From Cordylochernes scorpioides (taxonomy: Eukaryota; Arthropoda; Arachnida; Pseudoscorpiones; Chernetidae), in assembly GCA_030710605.1 (NCBI GenBank), contig CP092872.1, positions 94,856,737-94,920,736 on the forward strand: 64,000 nt of DNA, written 5' to 3'. This document shows, one piece after another, positions 1 to 10,111 of the stretch; position 1 is the first letter of the stretch; the number at the start of each line of letters is the position of its first letter. The position numbers were made by a program, and so were the translations under genes. The notes below the pieces were generated by a model. That model did no database searches, had not been told where the DNA came from, and saw only the letters and a program-made list of their open reading frames with translations.

Positions 1-99
1 GATCTCAGAAGAAAACATTGCTTTTTGGTATATTTTAACTATTTAAAAATTTTTTTTTTCATTTTAGTTTGTGTGTTTATTTTCTTTCTTTTTTATATA

Positions 100-1092
100 C
101 AGTGTACTCCGCTTATAACAAAGTCGGTTATAGCGAAATTCCGCATATAGCGAATGAAATTGTCTGCACGAAAGAAAAGAAGGGCTTAAACCATTAAAAG
201 AACTCTGGATATTGCGAAGTCGGATATAAAGAATTTTCGCTTATAACGAAGTGATTTGCATGTATAAATTTTTATTTTATCCGTTTATAACGAAGTTTTC
301 TCATTTACCATTATAATTGACTAATATATTATGCATAATATATATCAAATTACAACGTGTGAATGACACAAATTTAATGATACACAACAAATAAGTTAAT
401 AATATACAATTTTAAAATATGCAAACATATTATAAGTATTTTTTTACATTATTTAAACAAAATTAAATTGTTTAATAAACGCTTATATTTTTTTTAACGT
501 TTACCATGGCAGGAGAACGAAAACAAACAAGAAACTCACTATCTCTGTCAGTCAAGCTGCAAATCCTAGGAGAGATTGAAGTGGAGAAGAAGAAAAAGAC
601 AGATGTTGCCCAGAAACATAATATCCCACAGTCGTCGCTCAGCACCATAATAAAGAACTCTGAGAAGATCCACCAACATTCTTCAAGCAAAAGAAGAAGA
701 AGAAACGGACCAAGTTGATGAAGAAGTAGACCCAATTGTCCACATTCCGCATCCAAAAGAGGTCTTGGAGAGCATTCAAACTCTGCGATTGTTTCTTCAA
801 TGTCAGGATGAGTCAAAGTCTCTTCATAAGGCATCTGTCAGACTTGGACAACATCGAAAAGAGTGTTCAGCACTTGTTACTGACTTCTAAATGTCAAAAG
901 AAAATCACAAACTACTTCTCCAAAAACACCTGATGAGGTTGTTATTGATCTTTGTGTTGCTCTTTTGAGTTGAATAGTAAATAAAATTAATGGTACAAAA
1001 CATTTTTTTTCCAACTGCGGATATAACAAACTTCGGATATAACAAAGTGATTGTCATGGATAATGCGACTTCGTTATAAGCGGAGTACACTG
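100..1092 (+). mobile_element. Internally deleted pogo/Tigger-type DNA transposon
   Basis: Both ends carry the same inverted repeat beginning CAGTGTACTCCGCTTATAAC, and each end is flanked by TA, the duplication made by Tc1/mariner/pogo transposases. Further inverted copies of a GGATATAAC-like motif lie inside each end. The interior holds only the first and last parts of a transposase (506-933) with no room for the DDE catalytic domain, so the copy is non-autonomous. The inverted-repeat sequence and the CENP-B-like helix-turn-helix place it in the pogo/Tigger group. Confidence 0.88.
506..933 (+). pseudogene. Remnant pogo transposase: CENP-B-like N-terminus joined to C-terminal tail
   Basis: The first 70 codons start at ATG 506. 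They encode a basic stretch and then a helix-turn-helix resembling the CENP-B/psq N-terminal DNA-binding domain (SVKLQILGEIE, then DVAQKHNIPQSSLSTIIKN). The frame stops at 718. The acidic stretch that follows and the tail ending in ITNYFSKNT, typical of Tigger transposase C-termini, lie in other frames, so at least two frameshifts are present. The whole DDE nuclease core is missing. The product could bind the inverted repeats at most; it cannot catalyse transposition. Confidence 0.78.
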
Positions 1093-1120
1093 TATTGAAT
1101 AAAAAATATTTCCCCAAAAT

Positions 1121-1328
1121 TACACTCAGAGACAAAACTTAAGGAAGTGGAAAGTCTTTGATATCGACGGTCGTCTTGTGTTTTTTTAAGGAGACATAGA
1201 CAATTTCGTTCACACCTGATTATCTCGTGTGTCTTCAATAAAGGTCACTGTAATATCTTTCAGAATTATTGTCTGAATCCCGATATACATGGTAAAAGGT
1301 ACAACTTCCTAAAGTTTGTCCATGAGTT
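1121..1328. mobile_element. MITE with ACTCA-GACAAAACTTAAGG ends
   Basis: The left end reads TACACTCAGAGACAAAACTT and the right end is its diverged inverse, AAGTTTGTCCATGAGT. The element is about 208 bp and has no coding capacity. The same interior and right end occur in the expanded element at 2090-3066 and in the copies at 50236-50500, which defines a dispersed family. Short inverted ends suggest a Tc1/mariner-related MITE; I did not resolve the target duplication. Confidence 0.6.
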
Positions 1329-1640
1329 CATTCGTGTTTCTAGACAGAACATTGACACTTGCTGTTACTCAACCGTTGAGTGTAGACATCAATAAATCTT
1401 AATATAAAAAATATATAATCTCGATCCCAAGAGGCTACAAGTAGAGTACTCTCGAACGTGTGAACTTCCAGGATACTTTAGCCAGACGACACTTGACCTC
1501 CCTCAGTTCGTGGTTGAGTGGACTGTCACGTGACACGTCAGTTTGACCAATCCTACTTGACTTTCGTCCAAATTTTTATAATACTCTATTTGTTACAAAC
1601 CACGGAAATTTCAAAAGTTTTTTAAAATAGAATAAAGACA

Positions 1641-1847
1641 GTGGAGGATTCAAGTTGCTTTTGTGGTATTGAGGAACAAACTTCAAGACATCTACTGATC
1701 GATTGCCCAGCATTTCAAGATTATAAAATGAAGAATGAACTAGTTGTTTGTGAACTTAACGATTTGATTTCCGATAAAAAATCATATTTAAAGTTCAATT
1801 CCTTTTGTAAATATATTCTAAACTTTATACAAAATCTGGATCTCTAA
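1641..1847 (+). pseudogene. 3' end of a non-LTR retrotransposon ORF2 (C-terminal zinc knuckle)
   Basis: The open stretch encodes CFCGIEEQTSRHLLIDCP, the C-x-C-x(8)-H-x(4)-C pattern found after the RNase H region at the C-terminus of jockey/R1/I-group LINE polyproteins. The stop is at 1847. The first codon is GTG and is simply where the 5'-truncated fragment opens. A 3' UTR-like stretch with AATAAA motifs follows to about 1960. The reverse transcriptase and endonuclease are absent. Confidence 0.7.
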
Positions 1848-2089
1848 TGTTTTCATGCGTTGAATAATGTAAATAACTTATGTAAATAAACTTTTCTCTT
1901 TGTTTGGCGCAAGTATCCTTTGCGGGATATAGCGCTTTGGAAATAAAATAATTGGAAATTAGACGTAAACACCATAGGATCCTTAAAGATCTTAAGTAAA
2001 GGGCAAATCTTTAATATCTTATTTATATTTTATGCTCAACAGGTTTCTTTGGAAATGATTTGCAGAAGAGCAATGCTCGATATGCATAT

Positions 2090-3066
2090 ACCCTCATTGG
2101 CAAAACTTAGAAAAGTAGAACGTCTTTGATGTCGCCGGTCGTTTTTTTTTTTTTTTTTTTTTTTAAGGAGACAGAGAGGCAATTTTGTTCACACTTGGAT
2201 ATCTCGTGTGTCTTCAATAAAGGTGGCTGTAATATCTTTCATAGTTATTGTCTGAATCCCGATATACATGCTAAGAGGAACAACTTCCTTAAGTTTTGTC
2301 CATGAGTGTATCTTTCAGATTTATTGTCTCAATCCCGATATACATGTTGAAAGGTACAACTTCCTTAAGTTATGTCCATGAGTGATTCTTTCAGAGTTAT
2401 TGTCTCAATCCCGATATACATGTTGAAAGGTACAACTTCCTTCAGTTTTGTCCATGAGTCTATCTTTCAGAGTTATTGTCTCAATCCCGATATACATGCT
2501 GAAAGGTACAACTTCCTTAAGTTTTGTCCATGAGTGTATCTTTCAGAGTTATTGTCTCAATCCCGATATACATGTTGAAAGGTACAACTTCCTTAAGTTT
2601 TGTCCATGAGTGTATCTTTCAGAGTTATTGTCTCAATCCCGATATACATGTTGAAAGGTACAACTTCCTTAAGTTTTGTCCATGAGTGTATCTTTCAGAG
2701 TTATTGTCTCAATCCCGATATACATGTTGAAAGGTACAACTTCCTTAAGTTTTATCCATGAGTGTATCTTTCAGAGTTATTGTCTCAATCCCGATATACA
2801 TGTTGAAAGGTACAACTTCCTTAAGTTTTGTCCATGAGTGTATCTTTCAGAGTTATTGTCTCAATCCCGATATACATGCTGGAAGGTAAAACTTCCTTAA
2901 GTTTTGTCCATGAGTGTATCTTTCAGAGTTATTGTCTCAATCCCGATATACATGCTGGAAGGTAAAACTTCCTTAAGTTTTGTCCATGAGTGTATCTTTC
3001 AGAGTTATTGTCTCAATCCCGTATACATGCTGAAAGGTACAACTTCCTTAAGTTTTGTCCATGAGG
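2090..3066. repeat. MITE with its 3' end amplified into eleven 76-bp units
   Basis: The left side (2090-2240) matches the MITE at 1121-1328. From 2245 the phrase TTATTGTCT recurs at 2245, 2321, 2397, 2473, 2549, 2625, 2701, 2777, 2853, 2929 and 3005, an exact 76-bp period for eleven copies. Each unit contains the MITE's right inverted end, CTTAAGTTTTGTCCATGAGT. Only the last unit loses a base. Short open frames inside it are by-products of the repeat. Confidence 0.93.
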
Positions 3067-3639
3067 GGATATGTATACTTTACTGGTTTATTTTTACTTT
3101 TTATTTTCGTATCTCTTCTTGATTCTTTGATTCCTTGATTTTTAGTAAGTCTTAAAGAACCAGTTTTTTTTTTTTTTTTTTGTCACTGAAGTACAGTTTG
3201 CATTACCCTAATGAGGGCCAACAACCAGACACACGTATTGAATATTGTCATTTTTTATTTTTTTTTATTTGAGTTTTCTGCCTAGACGACTGAAGTCAAA
3301 AGATTTTTTTGCGGTAAAGTCAACCAATCAGAAGAAAGGGACGCAGACGAAGTAAATGTAAATAGAACGCGGATGACTACATTAATTCAGACGATGAATA
3401 TTGTCATTATTTTTTTATTTGACTGTTCTGCCTAGGTGACTGAGGTCATGACCTTCGACCTGAACTGCCACCCACTCCCCAACTTCACCCTTCTTCCCCC
3501 CTCAGAATCTCACCTTCGGTAACAAGTGACATCCTTAGAAGCAAATGACCTCCCCAGACCTTTCAGTGCATAAGCCGGCGGAAACAAGTGATACACTTCT
3601 TTTATATACTTTATATATTTAAATTAAATTATAAATAAA
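3067..3639. other. Non-coding spacer with a ~55-bp direct repeat
   Basis: No gene is seen. A direct repeat (GAATATTGTCAT, T-rich tract, TTCTGCCTAG) occurs at about 3239-3298 and 3398-3449. A T(18) tract lies near 3165. Confidence 0.5.
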
Positions 3640-3716
3640 TATCTTCAGCCTTTATATTTTATTTTGAACGTTTCGGCGACTCGCTGTCGTCCTTTTCAAG
3701 CACTTTGTGTACACGC
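3640..3716 (-). repeat. Penelope-like terminal relic with hammerhead-like core
   Basis: On the minus strand the sequence reads TTGAAAAGGACGACAGCGAG and then TCGCCGAAACGTTCAA. The GAAACGT box after a hairpin, with A/T-rich flanks, matches the layout of the hammerhead-like repeats elsewhere in this window, but the CUGANGA box is degraded here. It directly abuts the U6-derived founder unit of the satellite. Confidence 0.4.
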
Positions 3717-3731
3717 TTGTTCGGCGGTACC

Positions 3732-3768
<37 letters not shown>

Positions 3769-3775
3769 GGTCCCA
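3717..3775 (+). pseudogene. U6 snRNA 5'-half fragment (founder of the satellite)
   Basis: Reading 3717-3770 gives TTGTTCGGCGGTACCTATAC, then TAAAATTGGAACGATACAGA, then GAAGATTAGCATGG. This is U6 snRNA from its 5' stem-loop through the ACAGAGA box and the AGC of the catalytic triad; about 39 consecutive bases (TATACTAAA...GCATGG) match conserved U6 as I know it. The fragment then runs into the first 66-bp unit. The U6 intramolecular stem-loop and 3' tail are missing, so this is not a functional U6 gene. Confidence 0.88.
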
Positions 3776-6700
3776 GTGATACCTGTTGGGCGGTACAACT
3801 ACTACAATAGGAAGGATACAGAGAAGATTAGCATGGCCCCTGTGATACCTGTTGGGCGGTACAACTACTACAATAGGAAGGATACAGAGAATATTAGCAT
3901 GGCCCCTGTGATACTTGTTGGGCGGTACAACTACTACAATAGGAAGGATACAGAGAATATTAGCATGGCCCCTGTGATACCTGTTGGGCGGTACAACTAC
4001 TACAATATGAAGGATACAGAGAAGATTAGCATGGCCCCTGTGATACTTGTTGGGCGGTACAACTACTACAATATGAAGGATACAGAGAAGATTAGCATGG
4101 CCCCTGTGATACTTGATGGGCGGTACAACTACTACAATAGGAAGGATACAGAGAAGATTAGCATGGTCCCTGTGATACTTGTTGGGCGGTACAACTACTA
4201 CAATAGGAAGGATACAGAGAAGATTAGCATGGCCCCTGCGTTACTTGTTGGGCGGTACAACTACTACAATAGGAAGGATACATAGGAGATTAGCATGGCC
4301 CCTGCGTTACTTGTTGGGCGGTACAACTACTACAATAGGAAGGATACATAGGAGATTAGCATGGCCCCTGCGATACTTGTTGGGCGGTACAACTACTACA
4401 ATAGGAAGGATACAGAGAAGATTAGCATGGTGCCTATGATACTTGTTGGGCGGCACAACTCCTACAATAGGAAGGATACAGAGAAGATTAGCATGGTCCC
4501 TGTTATACTTGTTGGGCGGTACAACTACTACAATAGGAAGGATACAGAGAAGATTAGCATGGTCCCTGTTATACTTGTTGGGCGGTACAACTACTACAAT
4601 AGGAAGGATACAGAGAAGATTAGCATGGTGCCTATGATACTTGTTGGGCGGTACAACAACTACAATAGGAAGGATACAGAGAAGATTAGCATGGCCTCTG
4701 TGATACTTGTTGGGCGGTACAACTACTACAATAGGAAGGATACAGAGAAGATTAGCATGGTGCCTATGATACTTGTTGGGCGGTACAACAACTACAATAG
4801 GAAGGATACAGAGAAGATTAGCATGGTCCCTGTTATACTTGTTGGGCGGTACAACTACTACAATAGGAAGGATACAGAGAAGATTAGCATGGTCCTTGTG
4901 ATAATTGTTGGGCGGTACAACTACTACAATAGGAAGGATACAGAGAAGATTAGCATGGCCCCTGCGTTACTTGTTGGGCGGTACAACTACTACAATAGGA
5001 AGGATACATAGGAGATTAGCATGGCCCCTGCGATACTTGTTGGGCGGTACAACTACTACAATAGGAAGGATACAGAGAAGATTAGCATGGCCCCTGTGAT
5101 ACTTGTTGGGCGGTACAACTACTACAATAGGAAGGATACAGAGAAGATTAGCATGGTGCCTATGATACTTGTTGGGCGGTACAACAACTACAATAGGAAG
5201 GATACAGAGAAGATTAGCATGGCCTCTGTGATACTTGTTGGGCGGTACAACTACTACAATAGGAAGGATACAGAGAAGATTAGCATGGTGCCTATGATAC
5301 TTGTTGGGCGGTACAACTACTACAATAGGAAGGATACAGAGAATATTAGCATGGTCCCTGTTATACTTGTTGGGCGGTACAACTACTACAATAAGAAGGA
5401 TACAGAGAAGATTAGCATGGTCCCTGTGATACTTGTTGGGCGGTACAACTACTACAATAGGAAGGATACAGAGAAGATTAGCATGGTGCCTATGATACTT
5501 GTTGGGCGGTACAACAACTACAATAGGAAGGATACAGAGAAGATTAGCATGGTCCCTGTTATACTTGTTGGGCGGTACAACTACTACAATAAGAAGGATA
5601 CAGAGAAGATTAGCATGGTCCCTGTGATAATTGTTGGGCGGTACAACTACTACAATAGGAAGGACACAGAGAAGATTAGCATGGTCCCTGTGATACTTGT
5701 TGGGCGGTACAACTACTACAATAGGACGGATGCAGAGAAGATTAGCATGGCCCCTGTGATACTTGTTGGGCGGTACAACTACTACAATAGGAAGGATACA
5801 GAGATGATTAGCATGGCCCCTGTGATACTTGTTGGGCGGTACAACTGCTACAATAGGAAGGATACAGAGTAGATTAGCATGGCCCCTGCGTTACTTGTTG
5901 GGCGGTACAACTACTACAATAGGAAGGATACAGAGAAGAATAACATGGTCCCTGTGATACTTGTTGGGCGGTACAACTACTACAATAGGAAGGATACAGA
6001 GATGATTAGCATGGCCCCTGTGATACTTGTTGGCCGGTACAACTACTACAATAGGAAGGATACAGAGAAGATTAGCATGGCCCCTGTGATACTAGTTGGG
6101 CGGTACAACTACTACAATAGGAAGGATACAGAGAAGAATAACATGGTCCCTGTGATACTTGTTGGGCGGTACAACTACTACAATAGGAAGGATACAGAGA
6201 TGATTAGCATGGCCCCTGTGATACTTGTTGGCCGGTACAACTACTACAATAGGAAGGATACAGAGAATATTAGCATGGCCCCTGTGATACTTGTTGGGCG
6301 GTACAACTACTACAATAGGAAGGATACAGAGAAGAATAACATGGTCCCTGTGATACTTGTTGGGCGGTACAACTGCTACAATAGGAAGGATACAGTGAAG
6401 ATTAGCATGGCCCCTGTGATACTTGTTGGCCGGTACAACTACTACAATAGGAAGGATACAGAGAATATTAGCATGGCCCCTGTGATACTTGTTGGCCGGT
6501 ACAACTACTACAATAGGAAGGATACAGAGAAGATTAGCATGGCCCCTGTGATACTAGTTGGGCGGTACAACTACTACAATAGGACGGATACAGAGAAGAT
6601 TAGCATGGCCCCTGTGATACTGGTTGGGCGGTACAACTACTTCAATAGGAAGGATACAGAGAAGATTAGCATGGCCCCTGTGATACTTGTTGGGCGGTAC

Positions 6701-7176
6701 AACTACTACAATAGGAAGGATACAGAGAAGATTAGCATGGCCCCTGTGATACTTGTAGGGCGGTACAACTACTACGATAGGAAGGATACAGAGAAAATTA
6801 GCATGGCCCCTGTGATACTGGTTGGGCGGTACAACTACTTCAATAGGAAGGATACAGAGAAGATTAGCATGGCCCCTGTGATACTTGTTGGGCGGTACAA
6901 CTACTACAATAGGAAGGATACAGAGAAAATTAGCATGGCCCCTGTGATACTGGTTGGGCGGTACAACTACTTCAATAGGAAGGATACAGAGAAGATTAGC
7001 ATGGCCCCTGTGATACTTGTAGGGCGGTACAACTACTACAATAGGAAGGATACAGAGAAAATTAGCATGGCCCCTGTGATACTGGTTGGGCGGTACAACT
7101 ACTTCAATAGGAAGGATACAGAGTAGATTAGCATGGTCTCTGTGATAGTTGTTGGGCAGTACAACTACTACTAGAT
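3717..7176. repeat. 66-bp tandem satellite derived from U6 snRNA, ~51 units
   Basis: ATTAGCATGG recurs from 3761 to 7127, a distance of 3366 bp or exactly 51 x 66 bp, so there is no net length change over 3.4 kb. Each unit carries GATACAGAGAAGATTAGCAT followed by GGCCCCTG and, before it, GGCGGTAC, collinear with U6 positions of roughly 6-68. Because 66 is divisible by three, long frames open in two plus-strand frames and one minus-strand frame (22-residue period, GRYNYYNRKDTEKISM). In-frame stops occur near 4285, 4352, 5011, 5872 and 7125. Variant units form higher-order repeats: a three-unit period near 5930-6350 and a two-unit YNYY/YNYF period near 6600-7125. I treat it as non-coding satellite. 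Confidence 0.95.
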
Positions 7177-8010
7177 ACTGCAACAACGCTGTTAGTAGAG
7201 ATGGAACACAAGGAAGTCACCCCGCGCGGCTCTCCTTCTGGAACGTCTGTTACACACAGAAGCTTAGAATTTAGACTTTATGGTCAAAAGATTTCTATAT
7301 CAACGCCGATTCCTTTTTTATTTTTCGCATTCGAGCATTTTGTAAATTTTTTATTCTATTTAATTTTTTGTAATTTGAATTAGAAACATTCAAAGCTCAC
7401 AAGAATATCTACCAACTATGACAAAGAGAAGCTCGTTAGAATTTTGTTGAAGCCAACCAATTAATGGAGCAACTCTAATCATTAACCCAAGAGAGAGACA
7501 CCAGATTCCTTTAAAACTTTACGAGAAACTTTCGCCTCACGATTTTATACATTTGAAATTATATCGCTCCTGCCGATTATCCAAACTTATTACAGAGTTT
7601 ATTCTTTAAAAAATTGGAATGAAGAAGAAAGGAAATTATTTAATCTTCAGATGTATCAATAATTAACAAAAAGCAAATTGCTTGTGATCCAGAAGAAACA
7701 ATTTGAAGTCACAGAGAAAGATAGCTAATTCTTAACTAAATTGTAATAGAAGGTGAGTTAGTCTTTCGAGCAGATATAAAAAAGAGTGTGAAGTGGCTTT
7801 CTGTAGGAATCCTAATACTGAAACATTTTAACTCACAGATATTCATGCAAATTATTCAAAGCCTATTCTTTATCTGCTTCAAATCGTTCACAGCTAATTA
7901 CTACAGATTGGCCACACTTCCTTGGCTTCCTGTTGGGCATTGTCCATATTAATTCATGAATCAAAATAAAAGACTTGAAATGAGGGGCAAAAAGGTTATT
8001 CTATATATAT
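7177..8010. other. Unannotated spacer
   Basis: AT-rich unique-looking sequence. No supported gene, RNA or inverted repeat was found. A 60-residue open frame at 7201 shows no recognisable feature. Confidence 0.4.
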
Positions 8011-8493
8011 TGTTACGACGCTTCTCAGCCGTCGATGTTTGCGTTCAAGGTTTCTAAGAGAACAATGTGGATTCTTTAGGATACAGCTTAGTGCGGTATA
8101 TTTATTATACGAGCTTAAAGAGTAGATAAGTAACTATACAGTAGAAGATTGACTTGCCTTCAATGCCCGCCACTAGAGGGATCCTTCTCCGCTACCGCCT
8201 TCCCGGTCAGTCCATACGGCCACACGTTCGGAGCCCACTTCTCAGACAGACTTCTCTCCCCAGACTGCCATGTCTTCTCGGCACACACAAATCCTCGGCA
8301 GGCCGGCCAGCTTCCTTCCACTGCGGCACCAGCTGGGCTCGGCTGATCCCTTCCCCACGGCGACGCCAGCTGGACTTCCCGCTGTCTGCCACCCCCTCCT
8401 CTGGAATTTTGTCAATCAACACTTCCGAGAAGGGGCCCTTCTTCTCTTGGCGTTCCCACTTCTTCCCTGCTACTTCTCTGCTGCATCGTTTCA
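8011..8493 (-). repeat. 3' LTR of the minus-strand element
   Basis: 483 bp direct copy of 10112-10594. On the element's strand it is preceded by the purine tract GAGAAGGGGGCAG (about 8494-8506), the expected start site for plus-strand DNA synthesis. The element's long frame runs on into this LTR. Confidence 0.9.
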
Positions 8494-10036
8494 CTGCCCC
8501 CTTCTCAATCCTTTTCGTCCCGAAAAGGCTGATTTCACCAGAGGCGCTGATCGGCGGCCCTTTGATCTCCCTGACGTCTCTGGCCACATGAGGGTTGTCC
8601 GCCTCCCGGAGGCGTAGCGGCAGGGTTAACACCAACCCTTGTTTGCAGAACCACATCTCAACTCGGGCTTTCTTTCCACTCTCAACCAGTGCCGACGCCA
8701 TTGATTGGTCTCGCTGTCTAGCACAGGGCGGTGGTTCTCCACAAGATGGCGGCCATATTTCACTGCCTACGATGCTTCCATCTGATATTTTGAATTCTCC
8801 TTGTGAACACACTGTAGCCGCAATGTACAAAGGGTTGTGATCGTTTGTGTTGCGCTTTCGCCGCTTCCTTCCACGACGGGGCTGTAGATCGCCGATCTTT
8901 ACAGTGGATTCGTCCACCTGATCCACGCTGTCCATATCGTGGCCTCCCTTTTCTTCTTTAGGTTTCCCATTCTCTTGCTCTAGAGGCTCTCTCTTTCCAA
9001 ACCCTTCAAACCTAGGCTCCTTAGTGCCGACCACGCACAGGGCTGTGAATTTCTTAAACCTTCTGGAGGTGTCGGATCCCGTGGCAGTCTCAAGGTCGGT
9101 AGAACTTTTCCTAGACGGTGGCTGCTTGATCTGCACCTTGTCGGGCGAAGGAACGAAGATGAATGGTACACATTCTTGGCACATCTCTTCAGCTTGCATT
9201 GCAGACGACGGCACTGACACATTGCGCGCGACTTCCGCGTCACAGACATTGTCGTCGGACTTCCACAGAGCGTCCAATGCTCTATCCCGTTCAGTCGGGT
9301 TGCCGGCTCCAACTTCAGGGTGCTTCGACCATCTAGCCTTGTCGCACTTCCACGGAGCATCCAGCTCCGTCCCGTCCAGTTGGATTGCCGCTGTAGTCCC
9401 TGACAGTCTGACACTGTCGCTGAAGTCAGCCACGCTGTCGCACTGCAGCTCGCCAAGATCGTTGCTGTTCTCATGGAGTATTTCAGAAAGAATCCCAGGG
9501 GTTGAATTTTCGCTCTGTATATCACCTTGAGGGCATTCTCCTTCCGTCCGCTTGATTTTATACAAAACACTCGTGCCACAGCCGTTGTCGGAGGCGATCA
9601 GCTCACCCTCCTCCGCTACACAACCAGTCTGGATCATTTCCTGCTGTCGACACTCTTCGGACTTCTGGATCATGGGAGAATCTTCTAGCGTAGATTCTGG
9701 CTGTTCACTTACAACGTCTCCTGACGTGATGATCTTTGTTGTGATGGTCTTGTCGGGATCTTCATTACCTGGGACCGTCTTTTGTCCCCTCAGACATTGA
9801 ATACGTGGGCTATTGGTTGCTGTGATTGTTTTTGAAAAGCCATCAGGATTTTCTGGCGGTAGTACATTGAACTTAACTTCGCAAGACATGGGTGTGGCAG
9901 AACGTTTGACATTCCGAATATGCTCGAGTCGGCTCAACCGAGAATCCAAGTTTTCTCCGAGCTCATCTACTTTCTGGCTTATTAGTCTGAGCAATTTTGT
10001 GAATTTTTCAATTTCGAGGTCGGTTAGTTTTTCCAT
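8207..10036 (-). CDS. 609-residue gag-like protein of the LTR element, no catalytic domains
   Basis: The frame is open further upstream, but its first 12 codons begin with TTG; the first ATG is at 10036 in the good context AAAAATGG, giving 609 residues. The N-terminus (MEKLTDLEIEKFTKLLRLIS, then a further heptad-like stretch) looks like a coiled coil, as in many gag leaders. The middle is acidic and Ser/Thr-rich with an imperfect internal duplication (ELDAPWKCD versus ALDALWKSD). A basic patch (RRGRKRRKR) follows. I see no CCHC zinc knuckle, protease D-S/T-G or RT motif. The last roughly 95 codons lie inside the 3' LTR. It probably serves packaging or is passively maintained; no function can be assigned from homology. 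Confidence 0.6.
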   Translation of the reverse strand: MEKLTDLEIEKFTKLLRLISQKVDELGENLDSRLSRLEHIRNVKRSATPMSCEVKFNVLPPENPDGFSKTITATNSPRIQCLRGQKTVPGNEDPDKTITTKIITSGDVVSEQPESTLEDSPMIQKSEECRQQEMIQTGCVAEEGELIASDNGCGTSVLYKIKRTEGECPQGDIQSENSTPGILSEILHENSNDLGELQCDSVADFSDSVRLSGTTAAIQLDGTELDAPWKCDKARWSKHPEVGAGNPTERDRALDALWKSDDNVCDAEVARNVSVPSSAMQAEEMCQECVPFIFVPSPDKVQIKQPPSRKSSTDLETATGSDTSRRFKKFTALCVVGTKEPRFEGFGKREPLEQENGKPKEEKGGHDMDSVDQVDESTVKIGDLQPRRGRKRRKRNTNDHNPLYIAATVCSQGEFKISDGSIVGSEIWPPSCGEPPPCARQRDQSMASALVESGKKARVEMWFCKQGLVLTLPLRLREADNPHVARDVREIKGPPISASGEISLFGTKRIEKGAVKRCSREVAGKKWERQEKKGPFSEVLIDKIPEEGVADSGKSSWRRRGEGISRAQLVPQWKEAGRPAEDLCVPRRHGSLGREVCLRSGLRTCGRMD

Positions 10037-10091
10037 TTTTCTTTTTAAATTGGCGCAAAATAAAATCTTCAATTAAAATTAACTAAGCTGT

Positions 10092-10109
10092 ATCCCACTT
10101 CTGACACCA
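10092..10109 (-). promoter_or_regulatory. Primer binding site for tRNA-Leu
   Basis: The minus strand reads TGGTGTCAGAAGTGGGAT, two bases inside the 5' LTR. It is complementary to the 3' end of a eukaryotic tRNA-Leu including CCA, with one mismatch by my recollection (17 of 18). Confidence 0.8.
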
Positions 10110-10111
10110 AA

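Noticed and set aside
4179-4637. Open frames reading TIGRIQRRLAWPL-type repeats
   Set aside because: This is the frame in which U6 RNA sequence is often mis-translated; it is a by-product of the U6-derived satellite.
3717-7176. CRISPR array or functional multi-copy U6 genes
   Set aside because: There are no distinct spacers, the DNA is eukaryotic, and units lack the U6 intramolecular stem-loop, 3' tail and pol III promoter elements.
6554-7186. 210-codon open frame on the minus strand
   Set aside because: It is antisense to the 66-bp satellite and opens only because the period is divisible by three.
10037-10072. Longer start for the minus-strand LTR protein
   Set aside because: The upstream codon is TTG; ATG at 10036 has a good context.
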